DNA of 54,216 nt, from assembly GCA_020201155.1 (NCBI GenBank), contig JAIVHI010000168.1, positions 1 through 54,216 of the forward strand, in the 5' to 3' direction. This document shows, piece by piece, positions 20,964 through 30,053 of this stretch. Every line of letters begins with the position of its first letter. Position 1 is the first letter of the stretch. Source of the stretch: Loktanella sp. (GTDB lineage: Bacteria; Pseudomonadota; Alphaproteobacteria; Rhodobacterales; Rhodobacteraceae). Made by a program: the position numbers and the translations under genes. The notes beneath the pieces were generated by a model. The model did no database searches. It saw only the letters and a program-made list of their open reading frames with translations, and was not told the DNA's origin.

Positions 20964-21071
20964 ATGCCTCTCCTACACTGGGTGATCATAAGCCTTTGAC
21001 ACCCTCGTCCGCTTATGGCAGTTGGCATCGATCACCCGCAAGCGTGACCTGCATTTTGAAAGGGGAAGCCT

Positions 21072-21401
21072 ATGCCGAAGGAAGAATGGGGCACCAAACG
21101 CGTCTGCCCGACAACCGGCAAGCGTTTCTATGACCTGAACGCCGATCCCATCGTTTCGCCCTACACCGGCGAAGTCGTGACCTTCGACACCTCGAAGACC
21201 CGCACCATGGTGGCGGACGCCGAGGACGCACAGTCCAAGAAAGCCAAGGACGACGTTGAAGAGGACGATATCGTTCTGGAAGACGACGACAGCGATGAAG
21301 AAGATGTCGATCTCGGCGATGACGTGCTGGACGACGACGATGATGACGATACTGTCAGCCTCGACGATCTGGCCGATGTGGCCAAGAACGACGACGACTG
21401 A
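21072..21401 (+). CDS. TIGR02300 (FYDLN acid) family protein
   Basis: A 109-residue protein. The N-terminal 30 residues form the family signature (EEWGTKRVCPTTGKRFYDLN, then PIVSPYTGE), a small zinc-ribbon-like head with one Cys visible. The rest is a highly acidic tail with runs of Asp and Glu. Function unknown to me. AAAGGGGAAGCCT provides the ribosome site. Monocistronic, divergent from ygjP and upstream of tRNA-Ala. Confidence 0.9.
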   Translation: MPKEEWGTKRVCPTTGKRFYDLNADPIVSPYTGEVVTFDTSKTRTMVADAEDAQSKKAKDDVEEDDIVLEDDDSDEEDVDLGDDVLDDDDDDDTVSLDDLADVAKNDDD

Positions 21402-21441
21402 GACGGTTGTGAAAATCGCGTCGGGCGGGTGAATTTTTCCC

Positions 21442-21470
21442 TTGAACTCGCCCCGCGCCGCTTCTACGAA
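21442..21470 (+). promoter_or_regulatory. Sigma-70-type promoter of tRNA-Ala
   Basis: TTGAAC (21442-21447), a 17-bp spacer and TACGAA (21465-21470) match vegetative promoter spacing. Transcription would start near 21477, about 27 nt before the mature tRNA. Confidence 0.65.
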
Positions 21471-21503
21471 GCACCACGCAACGCAAGACGTTGCACCCGT
21501 GAT

Positions 21504-21579
21504 GGGGCCTTAGCTCAGCTGGGAGAGCGCCTGCATGGCATGCAGGAGGTCAGCGGTTCGATCCCGCTAGGCTCCACCA
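21504..21579 (+). tRNA. tRNA-Ala (anticodon GGC)
   Basis: A 76-nt cloverleaf with encoded CCA. Acceptor stem GGGGCCT/AGGCTCC (one G-T pair), D arm TAGCTCAGCTGGGAGAGC, anticodon arm CCTGC-ATGGCAT-GCAGG giving anticodon GGC, and T arm CAGCGGTTCGATCCCGCTA. Single gene, not in an rRNA operon here. Confidence 0.97.
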
Positions 21580-21660
21580 TCACCCCCGTTTGATTTGGTT
21601 TACCGCGTTTTGGCGCCGCACTATCCGGTGTTTGGCCATCTTTCGGTGTCGAACCAAAAA

Positions 21661-21680
21661 GGCCCGCGTCAAAGCGGGCC
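21661..21680. terminator. Bidirectional intrinsic terminator between tRNA-Ala and frcA
   Basis: GGCCCGC and GCGGGCC arms with a 6-nt loop, flanked by AAAAA on the left and TTTTT on the right (after one A). It can end the minus-strand frc transcript, whose last stop is at 21707, and plus-strand read-through from the tRNA. Confidence 0.85.
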
Positions 21681-21706
21681 ATTTTTCGTGTCAGGTGACT
21701 GATGTC

Positions 21707-22471
21707 TCAGGCCGCTTCTGGCTCCTTGGCGCCGGTCATATAGGCCACGGCATCCGACATTGTGTGGTTCTTCGGATCGATGACGGTCAGCCGCTTGCCA
21801 AGGCGGTGCACATGAACGCGGTCGCAGACCTCGAACACATGGGGCATGTTGTGGCTGATCAGAATGATCGGGATGCCGCGGTTGCGCACGTCGGCGATCA
21901 ATTCCAGCACCTTGCGGCTTTCCTTGACGCCAAGGGCGGCTGTCGGCTCGTCCAGGATGATGACCTTGGACCCGAATGCCGCGGCCCGCGCCACCGCGAC
22001 GCCCTGCCGCTGCCCCCCTGAAAGCGTCTCGACCGCCTGATTGATGTTCTGGATCGTCATCAGGCCGAGATCGGACAGCTTTTGACGGGCGAACTGCTCC
22101 ATCGCCTGTTTGTCCAGCTGGCGAAGCAGCTTTCCCCTGAGCCCCTTTTTGCGAATCTCGCGGCCCATGAACATGTTGTCGGCAATGGACAGCGCGGGGC
22201 TGACGGCAAGGGTCTGATAGACCGTTTCGATCCCCGCGTGCCGGGCGTCGTTGGGCGTGGCGAAACGCACCCGCTTGCCTTCGAGCCAGACCTCGCCGCC
22301 GTCGGGGACCACGGCGCCCGAAAGCGCCTTGATCAGGGTTGATTTGCCTGCGCCGTTGTCCCCGATCACACCGAGGATTTCGCCGGGATAAAGTTCGAAA
22401 TCGCAGTTATCCAATGCCACGACCTTGCCATAACGCTTGGTCAGGTTCACGCCTTTCAGGATAGGGTCCAT
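21707..22471 (-). CDS. frcA: Fructose-type sugar ABC transporter, ATPase
   Basis: A 254-residue ABC ATPase of the single-domain sugar type (CUT2). Walker A GDNGAGKS, signature LSGGQRQG, Walker B VIILDEPTAALG and the H-loop ISHNMPHVFEV are visible. The sequence GLMTIQNINQAVETLSGGQR and the end MTGAKEPEAA match rhizobial FrcA. ATG 22471 overlaps the permease stop by one base (TGATG); a longer in-frame form reads into the permease gene and is rejected. Confidence 0.9.
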   Translation of the reverse strand: MDPILKGVNLTKRYGKVVALDNCDFELYPGEILGVIGDNGAGKSTLIKALSGAVVPDGGEVWLEGKRVRFATPNDARHAGIETVYQTLAVSPALSIADNMFMGREIRKKGLRGKLLRQLDKQAMEQFARQKLSDLGLMTIQNINQAVETLSGGQRQGVAVARAAAFGSKVIILDEPTAALGVKESRKVLELIADVRNRGIPIILISHNMPHVFEVCDRVHVHRLGKRLTVIDPKNHTMSDAVAYMTGAKEPEAA

Positions 22472-23625
22472 CAGTTCGATACCTTTCTGATCCATTGGTC
22501 GACAGCGACCGCGCCGATGATGAGGAAGCCGATGATGAGGTAGGTCCACTGCGCGTTGGCCCCGGCCATCCGCAACCCAAGCTCGAAGACACCGACGATC
22601 AAGGCTCCGAAAAACGCCCCCCAGATCGATCCTCTCCCCCCGAAAAGCGATATCCCCCCGATGACGACAGCGGTGATCGACTGGATATTGCCCACCACCC
22701 CCGTCGAGGCCGAGGGCGAGACCGAGCCGATCCGTCCGATCATGATCCAACCGGCCACGGCGCAGATGAAGCCCGAAAGCATGTAGACACTCATCAGCGT
22801 GCGGTTGACGTTCACACCGGCCAGCTGCGCCGCCTCGGGGTCATCGCCCACGGCATAGACGTGACGGCCCCAAGCGGTCGCGCGCAGCATGTAGGACAGC
22901 ACGAAGGCCATCGCGATCAGCAGCAGGACGCCATAGGTGATCTTGGTCTGCCAGATCAGGTCGAGCCAGAACTGGTCGGTGACGTTCGGTCGGATCCGTT
23001 CGTAGGTGATGCCGCGCAATCCCTCGATCCAGACCACCAGCTGTTCGTTGGGTGTATTGCCCAGCCATTGCAGCACCGGGGCCTCTTCGCGGATATCACG
23101 GGCACGGATGGTTTCGTTGCGCGAATAGATATAGTTGGCCGCCAGCACGATCTGCCACATGCCCAGCGTCGCGATGAAGGGCGGAATCTTGACGCGGCTG
23201 ACCAGCCACCCCGATACGGCACCAAGGCCGGTACCGACCGCGAAACCGACCATCAGGGCCACTGCGGGCGGCAGGCCGTATCGGAAGGTCGCCTGCCCCA
23301 TGATGACCGAGCAGAAGACGGCGATGGCCCCCACTGACAGGTCGATCCCGGCGGTCAGGATGATGAGAGACTGCGCCAGCGCGAGGATACCGACGATCTG
23401 GATCTGCTGGAACACCAGCGACATCTGCGGCAGGAACCGAGGCCCCAGCCAGCCGGTAAAAATCAGGATCGCGCCGACCAGCACGATCAAAGGCACAAGC
23501 GAGGGCGTGTGGTGCAGCGTCCCCTGCAGGCGCATCAGTGGCGTCTTGCGGCTGTTTTCGAAGCTGGCGACATTCTGTGTCGCGCCCCCGAGAACGGATT
23601 CGTAATTGTCGGATTTGTCAGCCAT
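22471..23625 (-). CDS. frcC: Fructose-type sugar ABC transporter, permease
   Basis: A 384-residue integral membrane permease of the ribose/fructose (CUT2) class, with about ten helices and family motifs LIILTAGIDLSVGAIAVF, YAVGDDPEAAQLAGVNV and GGISLFGGRGSIWGAFFGAL. ATG 23625 is preferred because GGAGAAGGG lies about 8 nt upstream; a GTG 33 bp earlier is possible. A hairpin separates it from frcB; frcA overlaps its end. Confidence 0.9.
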   Translation of the reverse strand: MADKSDNYESVLGGATQNVASFENSRKTPLMRLQGTLHHTPSLVPLIVLVGAILIFTGWLGPRFLPQMSLVFQQIQIVGILALAQSLIILTAGIDLSVGAIAVFCSVIMGQATFRYGLPPAVALMVGFAVGTGLGAVSGWLVSRVKIPPFIATLGMWQIVLAANYIYSRNETIRARDIREEAPVLQWLGNTPNEQLVVWIEGLRGITYERIRPNVTDQFWLDLIWQTKITYGVLLLIAMAFVLSYMLRATAWGRHVYAVGDDPEAAQLAGVNVNRTLMSVYMLSGFICAVAGWIMIGRIGSVSPSASTGVVGNIQSITAVVIGGISLFGGRGSIWGAFFGALIVGVFELGLRMAGANAQWTYLIIGFLIIGAVAVDQWIRKVSN

Positions 23626-23666
23626 CTGGTTGCCCTTCTCCGGTGCCTGTGTCGTCACTTTACCAG

Positions 23667-23693
23667 AAAGGGCGGGCTTTTCGCCCGCCCTTT
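23667..23693 (-). other. Intercistronic hairpin between frcB and frcC
   Basis: AAAGGGCGGGC and GCCCGCCCTTT form a perfect 11-bp stem with a 5-nt loop. It lies between the frcB stop (23716) and the frcC start. No T-run follows on the minus strand; such a stem would shield the frcB message or reduce downstream expression, as expected for a binding protein made in excess. Confidence 0.7.
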
Positions 23694-23715
23694 GCAGGTT
23701 TGCGCTCGCTTGGGA

Positions 23716-24735
23716 TCAGCCCCAGCACAGCTCCTGGCCTTCTTCGACCGAGATGCTGTCGATGCCATCGACGGGGGCGTCGGTCACCAGTGCCACGCCC
23801 GTGTCGGTGAAGGACTTGCCTTCGGTCGGCTCGGGCAGCGTGCCATCCTCGGCGTATTGGGCAATTGCCTCGATACCCAGCGATGCCATCAACAGCGGAT
23901 ACTGCTGGCTGGTCGCTCCGATCACCCCGTCAGCGACATCGGCCACGCCGGGGCAGCCGCCGTCGACAGAGACGATCATCACGTCGTTCTGGAGACCGAC
24001 AGCCGACAGGGCCTCAAAGGCACCGGCGGCGGCGGGCTCGTTGATGGTGTAGACCACGTTGATGTCGGGATCGATGGCAAGGCAGTTTTCCATCGCCGTA
24101 CGACCGCCTTCTTCGTTGCCGGCTGTCACCTCGTTGCAGATGATCCGTTCGTCCGTTTCGTCGCCCCACCGGGTGACGTCGACGGTGTCGATGCCGAAGC
24201 CCGTCAGGAAGCCCTGATCGCGCAGCACGCCGACCGACGGCTGGCTGATGGCCAGATCAAGCATCGCGATCTTGGCGTCTGCGGCCTCATCGCCCAACGT
24301 GGCCGCAGCCCACTGACCGATCAATTCGCCGGCAAGGAAGTTGTCCGTGGCGAAGGTCGCATCGGCAGCATCGATCGGCTGCAGCGGCGTGTCGAGAGCG
24401 ATGACCAGAAGACCGGCGTCGCGGGCGTCCTGAATCGAAGGCACGATACCGGCAGTGTCCGACGCGGTGATCAGGATGCCCGATGCACCGTTGGCGATGC
24501 AGGTTTCGATCGCGGCGACCTGCGCCTCGTTGTCGCCGTCGACCTGACCGGCATAGCTGTTCAGTTCGATCCCCAACTCGTCCGCCTTGGCCTGAGCGCC
24601 TTCGCGCATCTTGACGAAGAAAGGGTTGGTATCGGTTTTGGTAATCAGGCACGCACTGGTCGCATGCGCCTCGGCGAAGGCGGAACCTGCGGTGCACACA
24701 AGGGCCATGGCCGACCCGGCAAGTAGTTTTTTCAT
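23716..24735 (-). CDS. frcB: Fructose-type sugar ABC transporter, periplasmic binding protein
   Basis: A 339-residue periplasmic binding protein of the ribose-binding fold. Signal peptide [21 protein letters not shown], probably cut after residue 21. The mature protein begins with [20 protein letters not shown] and contains [14 protein letters not shown] and [17 protein letters not shown], matching FrcB-type proteins. ATG 24735 with GGGAGGAC 8 nt upstream is chosen over an upstream in-frame start. Fructose is the likely but not the only possible ligand. Divergent from the ROK regulator. Confidence 0.9.
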   Translation of the reverse strand: MKKLLAGSAMALVCTAGSAFAEAHATSACLITKTDTNPFFVKMREGAQAKADELGIELNSYAGQVDGDNEAQVAAIETCIANGASGILITASDTAGIVPSIQDARDAGLLVIALDTPLQPIDAADATFATDNFLAGELIGQWAAATLGDEAADAKIAMLDLAISQPSVGVLRDQGFLTGFGIDTVDVTRWGDETDERIICNEVTAGNEEGGRTAMENCLAIDPDINVVYTINEPAAAGAFEALSAVGLQNDVMIVSVDGGCPGVADVADGVIGATSQQYPLLMASLGIEAIAQYAEDGTLPEPTEGKSFTDTGVALVTDAPVDGIDSISVEEGQELCWG

Positions 24736-24776
24736 AGATTGTCCTCCCAATGAGCAACGATCCTCCCGACCGCTGC

Positions 24777-24837
24777 AATGTTTGAAACATTATGGGATTC
24801 GACCGCAACGTCAATAAATAAATCACCTTGATTTATT
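24777..24837. promoter_or_regulatory. Two palindromes in the frcB/ROK divergent promoter region
   Basis: AATGTTT-G-AAACATT at 24777-24791 is a perfect 7-bp inverted repeat about 42 bp upstream of frcB. AATAAATC-ACCTT-GATTTATT at 24817-24837 is a perfect 8-bp inverted repeat, AT-rich like known ROK (NagC/Mlc) operators, and about 45 bp before the ROK gene. Either or both may bind the ROK protein; this is inference from position and symmetry. Confidence 0.55.
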
Positions 24838-24881
24838 AAAGCCGCTTTCTTTAGCTTCCTTCGTGGAGGAGATCTGGAATC

Positions 24882-26075
24882 ATGACCAACCCAGACGCGA
24901 CAAGGATGTCGGCGGGCGCGAACCAGCACGGCGTGCGCGACCACAATGAACGACTGATCCTTTCGATGATTCAAAGACTTGGTCCAATGCCGGGGTCAGA
25001 GATCGCCAAGCAGGCGGGCCTGTCGCCGCAGACCGTTTCGGTGATTCTGCGGTATCTTGAAACCGACGGCGTTCTCATCAAAGGGGAACCGCAACGCGGA
25101 CGGGTGGGCAAGCCATCGACGCCCATGGCCCTGTCACCTGACGCGGCCTTCGCAGTCGGGCTCAAGATCGGACGCCGAAGTGCGGACTTCGTGCTGACGG
25201 ATATCATGGGAAACATCCGGTCAAGGGCGCAGATGGCCTATGGGTTCCCACAACCGCCTCCGATTCTCGACTTTCTCAAGACCCAACTGGCCAAAGCGAA
25301 TGTTCAGCTGGGGCTTCGGAAAAGCGAAAGGCTGGCGGGGATCGGCATCGCCATGCCGTTCGAGATCTGGAACTGGCATGATGCCATCTGTGCGCCACCG
25401 GGATCCCTGTCGCGCTGGCAGGGCTTTGACCTGATCGACGCCATCTCGGATTTTACGGGCGTTCCGGTGTTCATCGAGAACGATGCGACAGCCGCTTGCC
25501 GGGCCGAATTGTCCTTTGGTCACGGGCGCGAGCTTCAGAATTTCGCTTATTTCTACCTTGGATCGTTCATCGGTGGCGGTCTGGTCCTGAACGGGTCCGT
25601 CTATGATGGTGCAAACGGAAATGCGGGCGCTTTCGGGTCGCTTCCTGCTTCGGTTGCGGGCGAACCGGACCGGCAGTTGATCGATGCCGCATCGATCTAC
25701 CTGCTCGAAGACAGATTGGGCCGCATGGGCATCCCGCATGATCGTTTATGGGCGGCCCCGCTGGACTGGTCCGGCTTTGAAGAGCCGGTCGCCGACTGGA
25801 TCGCGGATACCGCGCGCCATCTGGCCCGCTCTGCCCTGACGGTCTGCGCCGTGATCGACTTTGAAGCGATCGTCATCGACGGGGCCTTTCCCGCCGACGT
25901 CAAGGAAAGGCTGGTCGAACGCACACGGACAGAACTGGGCAACCTCGATTCCCGCGGCATCATCCGCCCGCGCATCGAAGAGGGTCTGGTCGGCCCTTCG
26001 GCGCGCGCGCTTGGCGCCTCCTCTGCCCCGATCCTTGCCAGCTTTTTCCTGCGCCCGGGCGGTTTGAACGTCTGA
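24882..26075 (+). CDS. frcR: ROK-family transcriptional regulator of the frc operon
   Basis: A 397-residue repressor-type ROK protein. N-terminal helix-turn-helix (GSEIAKQAGLSPQTVSVILR, about residues 39-58) with a wing (GEPQRGRVGKPS), followed by a sugar-kinase-like ROK domain (IENDATAACRAELSFG, GSFIGGGLVLNG). GGAGGAGAT precedes the ATG. Divergent placement from frcBCA matches rhizobial frcR, so it probably senses the transported sugar or its phosphate. It lacks the CxCGxxGCxE zinc motif of ROK kinases such as glucokinase. Confidence 0.85.
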   Translation: MTNPDATRMSAGANQHGVRDHNERLILSMIQRLGPMPGSEIAKQAGLSPQTVSVILRYLETDGVLIKGEPQRGRVGKPSTPMALSPDAAFAVGLKIGRRSADFVLTDIMGNIRSRAQMAYGFPQPPPILDFLKTQLAKANVQLGLRKSERLAGIGIAMPFEIWNWHDAICAPPGSLSRWQGFDLIDAISDFTGVPVFIENDATAACRAELSFGHGRELQNFAYFYLGSFIGGGLVLNGSVYDGANGNAGAFGSLPASVAGEPDRQLIDAASIYLLEDRLGRMGIPHDRLWAAPLDWSGFEEPVADWIADTARHLARSALTVCAVIDFEAIVIDGAFPADVKERLVERTRTELGNLDSRGIIRPRIEEGLVGPSARALGASSAPILASFFLRPGGLNV

Positions 26076-26077
26076 AG

Positions 26078-26104
26078 AAAGGCGTCCACGACGGGACGCC
26101 TTTT
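26078..26104. terminator. Intrinsic terminator shared by frcR and aglK
   Basis: AAAGGCGTCC and GGACGCCTTT form a perfect 10-bp stem with a 6-nt loop, followed by a T on the plus strand (TTTT in all). It begins 3 nt after the ROK stop and sits 4 bp beyond the minus-strand aglK stop, so it can serve both converging transcripts. Confidence 0.85.
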
Positions 26105-26107
26105 GGC

Positions 26108-27199
26108 CTACCGGTAATAAAGCGACTGGCCATTGGCGAAGATCTGCACCTTCTCGGGCGCTGCGGCCATGCGGACAGCCTTGCCACGCAGGCCCGAATG
26201 AATGCCCTGCAGCTTGCCGATCACGGCGTCGTTGTCGCCGACCTTGTCGAAGTAAAGCAGTGTCACCTCGCCCAAGGCCTCGGTGATGTTGACGGTGCCT
26301 TCGAAGGCATAGTCCTCGCCGCTTGTCTCGACCATGTCTTCGGGGCGGATGCCGATGTTGACCTTCATCCCCTTGTCCGCGTCCTGCGTCGGCACAGCAG
26401 ACGCGACGGTCCCACCCCCGTCGAGCTTGACCATGGTCGTGGCTCCTGTACCGACGATTTCGCCCGCCAGCAGGTTCATCGCCGGAGAGCCGATGAATTG
26501 CGCGACGAATTCGTTCTCGGGACGCTCGTAAAGCTCCAGCGGTGTGCCCACTTGGGCGATGCCTTTGTTGGCCAGAACCACGATGCGCGACGCCAGCGTC
26601 ATCGCCTCGACCTGATCGTGCGTCACGTAGATCATCGTCGATTCGGGCATCGATTCCTTGAGCTGGGCGATTTCGATCCGCGTGGCGACGCGCAAGGCTG
26701 CGTCGAGATTCGAGAGAGGCTCATCGAACAGGTAGACCTTGGGGTCGCGCACGATGGACCGCCCGATAGCCACGCGCTGCCGCTGCCCGCCCGACAGCGC
26801 CTTGGGCAGACGGTCGAGGTAGGCATCGAGCTGCAGGATCTTTGCCGCCTTGTTGACCGCTTCGTCGATTTCGGCCTTGGACTTCTTCGCCAGCTTGAGC
26901 GCAAAGCTCATGTTGTCGCGCACCGTCATATGCGGGTAAAGCGCGTAGGACTGGAAGACCATCGCGATGCCCCGTTGCGCTGGCGGCACGTCGTTGACCT
27001 TCATGCCATCGATTTCCAGCTCGCCTTCGGTGATCTTTTCCAGACCGGCGATCATGCGCAGCAGCGTGGACTTGCCGCAGCCCGACGGGCCGACGAAGAC
27101 GATCAGCTCACCTTGATTGATGTCGAGGTTGATGTCGTTGAGGACATTGATCGTCCCGCCGTAGGTCTTGCCGACATCCGTCAGCTTCAGGTTCGCCAT
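26108..27199 (-). CDS. aglK: Alpha-glucoside ABC transporter, ATPase
   Basis: A 363-residue MalK-type ATPase. Walker A GPSGCGKST, signature LSGGQRQRVAIGRS, Walker B VYLFDEPLSNLDAALR and the regulatory C-terminal TOBE region (about 240-363, IGIRPEDMVETSGED). GGGAGGG precedes the ATG at 27199. Last gene of aglEFGAK; AglK energises the AglFG permease. Confidence 0.9.
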   Translation of the reverse strand: MANLKLTDVGKTYGGTINVLNDINLDINQGELIVFVGPSGCGKSTLLRMIAGLEKITEGELEIDGMKVNDVPPAQRGIAMVFQSYALYPHMTVRDNMSFALKLAKKSKAEIDEAVNKAAKILQLDAYLDRLPKALSGGQRQRVAIGRSIVRDPKVYLFDEPLSNLDAALRVATRIEIAQLKESMPESTMIYVTHDQVEAMTLASRIVVLANKGIAQVGTPLELYERPENEFVAQFIGSPAMNLLAGEIVGTGATTMVKLDGGGTVASAVPTQDADKGMKVNIGIRPEDMVETSGEDYAFEGTVNITEALGEVTLLYFDKVGDNDAVIGKLQGIHSGLRGKAVRMAAAPEKVQIFANGQSLYYR

Positions 27200-27220
27200 T
27201 GGTGTCCCTCCCGATGAAAT

Positions 27221-28876
27221 TCAAATGCCCCGCGCCGCGAAGAACGGCTGCCAGGGTCCAAGGTTGAGCGTATCGCCCGTGATGTTCTGCAGGCCGCCGA
27301 CCTCGGCACCGATGGGCGTCCAGTCGCCCTGCGGCATGGTCAGCTTGGCCGGGTCGCCCGACAGGTTGAACGCGCAAAAGATCGTCTCACCCTCGGTCCG
27401 GCGGGTGAAATAGACACAGGTGCCAACGTGACCCAGCCCGTCCTGTTCACCCTTTGCCAAAGCCGGGTGGGCATGCCGAAACGCGATTGCCCGCCGGTAA
27501 TGATGCAGGATCGCACCCGGGTCATCCTCTTGTGCTGCGACCGAAAGCTTCAGATGATCGCGGCTGACCGGCAGCCACGGCTTGTTGTCGGAGAAACCGG
27601 CGTTCAGAACGTCATGCTCCCAGACCATCGGCGTGCGGCAACCATCGCGCCCCTTGAACTCTGGCCAGAAACGGATGCCGTAAGGGTCCTGCAAGTCATC
27701 GAAGGCGACATCGGCTTCCGGCAGGCCCAACTCCTCGCCCTGATAAATGCAGGCCGACCCCCGAACGGACATCATCAGCGTGGCCATCAACCGCTGGGCG
27801 TGGTCCGTCAGGTGCCAACGCGAGGTATGGCGTTTGCAATCGTGGTTCGAAAACGCCCAGCAGACCCAGCCGTCGGGCACCGCACGATCCACATGCGCCA
27901 TCAGGTCGGCGATGCGCGCAGGTGTCGGAAGGTCCGCCGCCAGCATGTCGAACGCATAGCACATCTGCACCAGATCCTGCCCAGTGGTATATTCGCCGAT
28001 GATTTCGAGCCCGCGCTGGCCATCCCCGATCTCGCCCACGGCGGCGGCATTGTAACCATCCAGCAGCTTGCGGTAGCGACGCAGGAAGTCGAACATCTCG
28101 GGTCGATTCCGGTCGTAGACATGACGTTGGTAATTGTAGGGATTGACCTTGGGCGCGCAGATATCCGTCCGCTCTTCCGGCGGACAGACGGGGTTGTCGC
28201 GCAATGCGGCATCGTGGAAATAGAAATTCAGCGTGTCCATGCGAAAGCCGTCGACGCCACGATCCAGCCAGAACCGCGCCACATCAAGCACGGCGTCCTG
28301 AACCTCGGGGTTGTGGAAGTTCAGGTCCGGCTGGGACGCAAGGAAGTTGTGCAGGTAGTATTGCTCGCGCCGCGTGTCCCACTCCCATGCCGAGCCACCG
28401 AAGACCGACAGCCAGTTGCTTGGCGGCGTGCCATCGGGTCTGCTGTCGGACCAGACGAACCAATCCGCCTTGGGATTGTCGCGGGATGCGCGGCTTTCTT
28501 CGAACCACGGATGCTCTTCGCTGGTGTGGCTGATGACAAGGTCGATCAGGATGCGGATCCCGTGACGATGAGCCGCCGCCACGACCTGATCGAAGTCAGC
28601 CAGCGTGCCGAACATCGGATCGACATCGCAATAATCGCTGACGTCATACCCGAAATCCGCCATGGGCGAGGTGAAGAACGGAGATATCCAGATCGCATCC
28701 ACGCCAAGGCTGGCGATGTAGGGAATCCGCTTTGCAATCCCCTGCATGTCACCGATGCCGTCGCCGTTGGTGTCCTGAAAGCTGCGTGGATAAATCTGAT
28801 AGATCACGCAACCACGCCACCAGTCGCGGTCTACGGATGCGTCGGCGTCGATCTGTGCTGTCGCGGTCCCGGTCAT
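27221..28876 (-). CDS. aglA: Alpha-glucosidase, GH13 family
   Basis: A 551-residue cytoplasmic enzyme that hydrolyses imported alpha-glucosides such as sucrose, maltose or trehalose. GH13 regions: VIYQIYPRSFQDTNGDGIGD at the N-terminus, DLVISHTSEEHPWF, nucleophile Asp in DGFRMDTLNF, acid/base Glu in AAVGEIGDG and transition-state Asp in FSNHDCKRH. No signal peptide. ATG 28876 lies 9 bp after the aglG stop. Exact sugar specificity is not readable. Confidence 0.92.
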   Translation of the reverse strand: MTGTATAQIDADASVDRDWWRGCVIYQIYPRSFQDTNGDGIGDMQGIAKRIPYIASLGVDAIWISPFFTSPMADFGYDVSDYCDVDPMFGTLADFDQVVAAAHRHGIRILIDLVISHTSEEHPWFEESRASRDNPKADWFVWSDSRPDGTPPSNWLSVFGGSAWEWDTRREQYYLHNFLASQPDLNFHNPEVQDAVLDVARFWLDRGVDGFRMDTLNFYFHDAALRDNPVCPPEERTDICAPKVNPYNYQRHVYDRNRPEMFDFLRRYRKLLDGYNAAAVGEIGDGQRGLEIIGEYTTGQDLVQMCYAFDMLAADLPTPARIADLMAHVDRAVPDGWVCWAFSNHDCKRHTSRWHLTDHAQRLMATLMMSVRGSACIYQGEELGLPEADVAFDDLQDPYGIRFWPEFKGRDGCRTPMVWEHDVLNAGFSDNKPWLPVSRDHLKLSVAAQEDDPGAILHHYRRAIAFRHAHPALAKGEQDGLGHVGTCVYFTRRTEGETIFCAFNLSGDPAKLTMPQGDWTPIGAEVGGLQNITGDTLNLGPWQPFFAARGI

Positions 28877-28885
28877 GCCCCGCCC

Positions 28886-30040
28886 TTACTTGACCGAGCC
28901 GGCCAGAAGACCGCGCACGAGGTAGCGTTGCAAGGTGAAGAAGACCAGCAGCGGGATCGAAATCGACACGAAAGCCGCGGCCGCAAGGATGCCCCAGTCG
29001 CCGCCGCGCGATCCCAGAAGATCGTCGGCGATCTTGACCGTCATCACCTTGGCTTCCTCGGACGACGGCAGGAAGACCTTGGCAATCAGCAGGTCGTTCC
29101 ATGTCCACAGGAATTGGAAGATGGCGAAGGCGGCCAAAGCAGGAAAGGACAGCGGCAGGATGATCTTCATGAAGATCTGAAAGTCGGTGCCGCCGTCCAC
29201 GCGCGCGCTTTCGATGATGTCGCGCGGCAGGCCGATCATGTAGTTGCGCAGCAGATACACCGCCAAGGGTTGCCCGAAGGCCGAGTGTGCCAGCCAGATG
29301 CCAAGAAACGACTGACCGATCCCAAGGTTGTAGTGAAGCTGCAGCATCGGCACGAGCGCAAGCTGCAAGGGGACGACCAACAGCCCGATCACGGCCGCAA
29401 TCAACCAGGCGCGCCCGCGAAAATCCATCCACGCCAGCGCGTAGGCCGCAAAGGCCGCCATCAGGATCGGGATGATCGTGGTCGGCACCGTGACGGTCAG
29501 CGTGTTGATGAACGCCTGCCCCATCCCGCCTGCGGTCAAGACCGTCCGGTAGTTGTCGAGCGTGAAACTGGGCGGGGTCACGGCGTTGATATAGAACCGT
29601 GGCCCCCTGTCACCGGGATCTTCCGTCACGGTGAAGATATAGTCGCCGTTCCTCTCCATGATCAGGGACTCGCCGTCCCCGAGGTCTGCAACCGCGCCGG
29701 GGGGGTATTCACCCGGCGAGCGGCCTGAATTGCCAAAGCCCGCGATCGTGCCTTCCCGGTTCGGAAAAGCAGACTCGATTTCGGGATCGTTGAAGGCATT
29801 GCCCGTCAGGACGAACAGATCACCGTCCTGGGTCACGTCTTCGACGTTGCCGCGTCCGCGAAACGTCTGCTCGGTCGAGAAAGGGGCAAGCCACCAGCCC
29901 GAGGCGGAAATCGCGTCACGGTCCCGGAAGGACGACACGAAAAGCCCGACCGTCGGGATCAGCCAGAGCAACACGATAAAGGCCACAGTGACGTGGGTGA
30001 CGACGATAAGGGCGGGTTTGCGTCCTGCGATGTTATCCAT
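28886..30040 (-). CDS. aglG: Alpha-glucoside ABC transporter, permease AglG
   Basis: A 384-residue MalG-type permease with the EAA motif at IIESARVDGGTDFQIFMKII near residue 280. Between the first helix (about 15-35) and the second there is a soluble segment of roughly 110 residues (EDVTQDGDLFVLTGNAFN to YIFTVTEDPGDRGPRFY), which would lie in the periplasm and is longer than in MalG. AGGAG lies 11 nt before the ATG. It follows aglF by 13 bp. Confidence 0.9.
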   Translation of the reverse strand: MDNIAGRKPALIVVTHVTVAFIVLLWLIPTVGLFVSSFRDRDAISASGWWLAPFSTEQTFRGRGNVEDVTQDGDLFVLTGNAFNDPEIESAFPNREGTIAGFGNSGRSPGEYPPGAVADLGDGESLIMERNGDYIFTVTEDPGDRGPRFYINAVTPPSFTLDNYRTVLTAGGMGQAFINTLTVTVPTTIIPILMAAFAAYALAWMDFRGRAWLIAAVIGLLVVPLQLALVPMLQLHYNLGIGQSFLGIWLAHSAFGQPLAVYLLRNYMIGLPRDIIESARVDGGTDFQIFMKIILPLSFPALAAFAIFQFLWTWNDLLIAKVFLPSSEEAKVMTVKIADDLLGSRGGDWGILAAAAFVSISIPLLVFFTLQRYLVRGLLAGSVK

Positions 30041-30053
30041 TGATCCGATCTCC

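Noticed and set aside
20980-20995. GGTGATCATA as a fourth GntR site
   Set aside because: Only the central TGATCA matches; both outer bases of the palindrome are lost and no TCA gene follows.
21240-21400. GAC/GAT-rich stretch as a DNA repeat
   Set aside because: It encodes the acidic Asp/Glu tail of the TIGR02300 protein and shows no regular repeat unit.
27428-29728. A 766-codon open frame on the plus strand
   Set aside because: Antisense of aglA and aglG, which carry clear catalytic and EAA motifs.
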